This document shows, one piece after another, positions 61,453-64,000 of a DNA stretch of 64,000 nucleotides. The position numbers and the translations under genes are program-made. Below the pieces are notes generated by a model that saw only the letters and a list, made by a program, of their open reading frames with translations, had not been told where the DNA came from and did not search any database. Location of the stretch: NCBI GenBank assembly GCA_028285265.1, contig JANQPX010000035.1, positions 186,001 through 250,000 on the forward strand, given 5' to 3'. Numbering within the stretch: position 1 is the first letter of the stretch; every line of letters starts with the position of its first letter. This DNA is from Geminicoccaceae bacterium. Its GTDB lineage: Bacteria > Pseudomonadota > Alphaproteobacteria > Geminicoccales > Geminicoccaceae.

Positions 61453-61828
61453 CAAGAGGTGCCGACAGCGTCGGTTCACTTAGGAACAACCGAGACTTGA
61501 TTACGCTCCAAGATGCCATTGGCCTTGCATGAAATGCCTAAGGTTCTGGCACCTCGCGCAATGATGTCGCGCGATCATTGCGATGCGTAGAAAACCTCTC
61601 TTTTTTCAACAGCTGCAGCACGACCATCCATGACAATCATGCGCGATTTCCCCATATCTGAAGCGTGCGTGACACTTCATTAACGACCACAAACACGCCC
61701 GCTATCGGCATGTTGATGTGACCGCTGATACAGTCACTCGACCCCGCTTTGCCTAGAAAACGCTGACGTCAACGAGCGTCTTCCCGATCAGGCCGACGCC
61801 CCTCGTCACCCACATGGAGATCTCGCTT
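61453..61828. other. 376-base gene-free region upstream of the peroxiredoxin gene
   Basis: No gene or strong hairpin was seen. It separates two same-strand genes and should include the peroxiredoxin promoter. I looked for an OxyR-like site and found none that I could support. Confidence 0.4.
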
Positions 61829-62491
61829 ATGAGCCTGCAAATTGGTCAAATCGCTCCCGACTTCACCGTCGACACCACTGAGGGTCAAATCACGTTTCAC
61901 GAGTGGATCGGGGACAGCTGGGCTGTCTTGTTTTCCCACCCGAAAGACTTCACCCCCGTCTGCACCACCGAACTCGGCTACATGGCACGGTTGAAGCCAG
62001 AGTTTGAGAAACGCAACACCAAGGTCATTGGTCTTAGCGTTGATCCGGTCGAACGCCATGCCGATTGGGCCAAGGACATCGAGGAGACACAAGGATTTGC
62101 GCCGAATTACCCGATGATCGGCGACACGGATCTTGCCGTGTCCAAGCTCTACAACATGTTGCCAGCAACCGCGGGCGATAGCGCGGAGGGTCGCACAGCG
62201 GTCGACAACGCCACCGTGCGGACCGTTTACGTCATCGGACCCGACAAGAAGATCAAGCTTATGATCTCCTATCCGATGAGCACCGGACGCAATTTCGACG
62301 AAATTCTACGCGTGCTCGATTCGCTTCAGCTTACCGCCAAACACCAGGTCGCCACCCCGGTCAATTGGAAGAACGGCGATGATGTGATCATCGTCCCGGC
62401 CGTCTCGGATGAGGATGCCAAGGCCAAGTTCCCAGAAGGTTGGAAGGCACCAAAGCCTTATTTGCGTATCGTTGCTCAACCCGAGGGGTGA
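61829..62491 (+). CDS. 1-Cys peroxiredoxin (Prx6 type)
   Basis: The 220-residue enzyme reduces hydrogen and organic peroxides. The peroxidatic Cys is C45 in HPKDFTPVCTTELG, with the supporting Arg expected in the later TVRTVYVIGPDKKI region. No second conserved Cys is in the resolving position, so it is of the 1-Cys class, and its length and C-terminal domain (VSDEDAKAKFPEGWKAPKPY) fit Prx6-type proteins. The ATG at 61829 (MSLQIGQIAPDF) is preferred to the one at 61814, because it has an upstream GGAG and the standard N-terminus. Confidence 0.93.
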   Translation: MSLQIGQIAPDFTVDTTEGQITFHEWIGDSWAVLFSHPKDFTPVCTTELGYMARLKPEFEKRNTKVIGLSVDPVERHADWAKDIEETQGFAPNYPMIGDTDLAVSKLYNMLPATAGDSAEGRTAVDNATVRTVYVIGPDKKIKLMISYPMSTGRNFDEILRVLDSLQLTAKHQVATPVNWKNGDDVIIVPAVSDEDAKAKFPEGWKAPKPYLRIVAQPEG

Positions 62492-62683
62492 TAGGTCACG
62501 GCCGCTAGGAGGCTAAGCGGCGACATTGTGCGCAAGCTCTGCCCGCTTCCCCTCAGGATCGATGGAGCGGGAGCGGCAGACGCGCCAATACCGGTCACGC
62601 CATGGGGTAACATCGTTGCCCCTAGCGGCCGGAAGTCAGATGTAATCGTCAATAACGTGACGGGGACAGGGCGGGCTTCAGCG

Positions 62684-62980
62684 TCAGTGAGCAGCAATGC
62701 TCCGAGGACGCTTTTGCCGCTGGCGCCAAACGGACATGAGGTAGCACGCCGCCATCATCTGTAGAATGCAGGCGATGAGACGCGGCGCCATCAAGTCGAT
62801 AAAGCGATACTCAGGACTGGCGATCGTTGCCACCAGCTCCATCAACAGCCACAGATTGCAGGTTGCGAGTACCAGATCCAGGCGCGTGCGGACCAACGAG
62901 GCAAAGCCAAGCGCAGCAATAAAGGGCACCAGGTCGGTGGTAAGGTCGATCACCGTCAAGAGAAATGCCCAAAAGCTCAT
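62684..62980 (-). CDS. small integral membrane protein of unknown function
   Basis: The 98-residue protein has three probable membrane segments (near residues 3-27, 36-52 and 66-84) and a basic C-terminus (SVWRQRQKRPRS). GGAGA precedes the start on this strand at a suitable distance. I do not recognise the family. It is divergent from the formaldehyde dehydrogenase gene, with 185 bases between them, and lies after the peroxiredoxin gene, with 190 bases of unassigned sequence between. Confidence 0.62.
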   Translation of the reverse strand: MSFWAFLLTVIDLTTDLVPFIAALGFASLVRTRLDLVLATCNLWLLMELVATIASPEYRFIDLMAPRLIACILQMMAACYLMSVWRQRQKRPRSIAAH

Positions 62981-63165
62981 TATGCCTATTCTCCAACAGA
63001 TGCCCCTGAACGGGCCGACGAATTTGTAAAACCAATAAGTAGAATATCTTAATAAACCACAAAACGTCTATCTGAAATCGAGCCACGACATCACTTGTCA
63101 GCAGGCAACAGGTCTGACAGGTTCTCGCAACGAGACGTAGCGCTTGATATGGAGGCGAACTCATC

Positions 63166-64000
63166 ATGGACGTCAGGGCAGCAATTGCGCACAAGGCTGG
63201 CGAACCGCTTTCGATCGAAACGGTTCAGCTGGAGGGCCCAAAAGAAGGCGAAGTCCTCGTCGAGATCAAAGCAACAGGCATTTGCCACACCGATGAATTC
63301 ACACTCTCGGGAGCTGATCCCGAAGGTATCTTCCCCGCCATCCTCGGCCATGAAGGTGCCGGCGTTGTGGTGGACTGCGGTCCCGGCGTGACCACGCTCA
63401 AGAAAGGTGATCATGTCATCCCGCTCTACACGCCGGAATGTCGGGAATGCGAATATTGTCTGAACCCCAAAACCAATCTTTGCCAAAAGATCCGGTCGAC
63501 GCAGGGCCAGGGCCTCATGCCGGACGGCTCGTCCCGCTTCTCCATCAATGGCGAGAAAATTTTTCATTATATGGGCACGTCGACCTTTGCGAATTTCACC
63601 GTGGTGCCCGAGATCGCCCTCGCCAAGGTTCGTGAAGACGCCCCTTTTGACAAAATCTGCTATATCGGCTGCGGCGTCACCACGGGCGTTGGGGCGGTGA
63701 TCAATACGGCCAAGGCCGAGCCCGGTTCGAATATCGTCGTTTTCGGGCTAGGAGGCATTGGCCTCAACGTCATCCAAGGTGCCAAATTGGTGGGTGCCAA
63801 TATGATCGTTGGCGTCGACCTCAACCCGAAGCGCAAAGAGATCGCCGAGAAGTTCGGCATGACTCACTTCGTGAATCCCAATGAGGTCGAGGGCGACCTC
63901 GTTCCCTATCTCGTCGATCTTACCGGCGGCGGCGCCGACTATAGCTTTGAGTGCATCGGCAATGTCGAGGTGATGCGCGCTGCGCTCGAATGCGCGCATA
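63166..64000 (+). CDS. S-(hydroxymethyl)glutathione dehydrogenase / class III alcohol dehydrogenase (partial)
   Basis: The gene starts at an ATG preceded by GGAGG and runs off the right edge after 278 codons. The product begins MDVRAAIAHKAGEPLSIETV. It has the catalytic zinc ligands in ATGICHTDEFTLSG near residue 40 and ILGHEGAGVV near 62, and the structural-zinc cysteines in CRECEYCLNPKTNLC near 92-106. The third catalytic Cys is in YIGCGVTTGVGAV near 170, with the NAD-binding GLGGIGLNVIQGAK near 196. The sequence matches class III enzymes, which oxidise the glutathione adduct of formaldehyde to S-formylglutathione in the cytosol. About 90 residues should lie beyond the window. Confidence 0.95.
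   Translation, partial: MDVRAAIAHKAGEPLSIETVQLEGPKEGEVLVEIKATGICHTDEFTLSGADPEGIFPAILGHEGAGVVVDCGPGVTTLKKGDHVIPLYTPECRECEYCLNPKTNLCQKIRSTQGQGLMPDGSSRFSINGEKIFHYMGTSTFANFTVVPEIALAKVREDAPFDKICYIGCGVTTGVGAVINTAKAEPGSNIVVFGLGGIGLNVIQGAKLVGANMIVGVDLNPKRKEIAEKFGMTHFVNPNEVEGDLVPYLVDLTGGGADYSFECIGNVEVMRAALECAH

Noticed and set aside
1..64000. tRNA, rRNA, CRISPR arrays, insertion sequences, prophage or attachment sites
   Set aside because: All gaps over 100 bases were read; none showed a cloverleaf with CCA end, regular repeats, transposase or integrase features.

Overview
The window looks like ordinary chromosome of a moderately GC-rich alphaproteobacterium. The dnaK-dnaJ pair, the uvrC-pgsA-moaD-moaE run, an IalB-family protein, a RpoE/ChrR-type sigma/anti-sigma pair and a DUF721/DciA gene beside mutY all fit that class. 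An order-level call would be a guess; Rhodospirillales-like or Rhizobiales-like are both possible. I found no rRNA, tRNA, CRISPR array, insertion sequence or integrase. Genes lie close together on both strands.

Layout. 0-9.3 kb: pterin dehydratase, a small zincin and a VOC protein, NAD kinase, moaA, an ECF sigma/anti-sigma pair with a DUF4399 protein, then dnaK and dnaJ. 9.4-19.3 kb: on the minus strand, a 1073-residue reductive dehalogenase fused to its own flavin/ferredoxin reductase, sppA, rlmN and an ialB-like gene; then a RpoE/ChrR-type pair and a creatinase. 19.3-30.2 kb: uvrC-pgsA-moaD-moaE, a phosphatase, a D-amino-acid transaminase, a universal stress protein, then a minus-strand group of LysR regulator, DUF3445 haem N-demethylase-like protein, class III cyclase and FkbM methyltransferase. 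30.6-40.4 kb: an EF-G-like GTPase, rhodanese, DUF1330, an MFS carrier, and a GntR-controlled TRAP transporter with a PhyH dioxygenase. 40.7-53.4 kb: DUF6502, an IclR regulator divergent from pcaIJF, DUF721, mutY, envelope proteins (OmpA-like lipoprotein, DUF4197, AsmA), an EamA exporter and Ku. 53.4-64 kb: typA, an outer-membrane barrel, fdhD-mobA, a GGDEF-EAL protein, an aminotransferase, a 1-Cys peroxiredoxin and the first part of glutathione-dependent formaldehyde dehydrogenase, which runs off the right edge.

How the genes may work together. Molybdenum cofactor genes (moaA, moaD, moaE, mobA) and fdhD point to a molybdenum formate dehydrogenase elsewhere in the genome. Creatinase (makes sarcosine), the DUF3445 protein (a family that oxidatively demethylates amines), formaldehyde dehydrogenase and fdhD suggest that methyl groups of small nitrogen compounds are oxidised through formaldehyde and formate. 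The fused dehalogenase resembles the oxygen-tolerant, cobalamin-dependent enzymes that act on halogenated phenols; the pcaIJF operon could complete degradation of the resulting aromatic. Both links are inference, because the genes are not adjacent.

No wholly new multi-gene system is evident. The items most worth a second look are the self-sufficient reductive dehalogenase, a ChrR-type anti-sigma factor that has lost three of its four zinc ligands, a GntR regulator whose DNA-binding domain extends upstream of every standard start codon, and a TRAP transporter with enlarged membrane subunits linked to a PhyH enzyme of unknown substrate.
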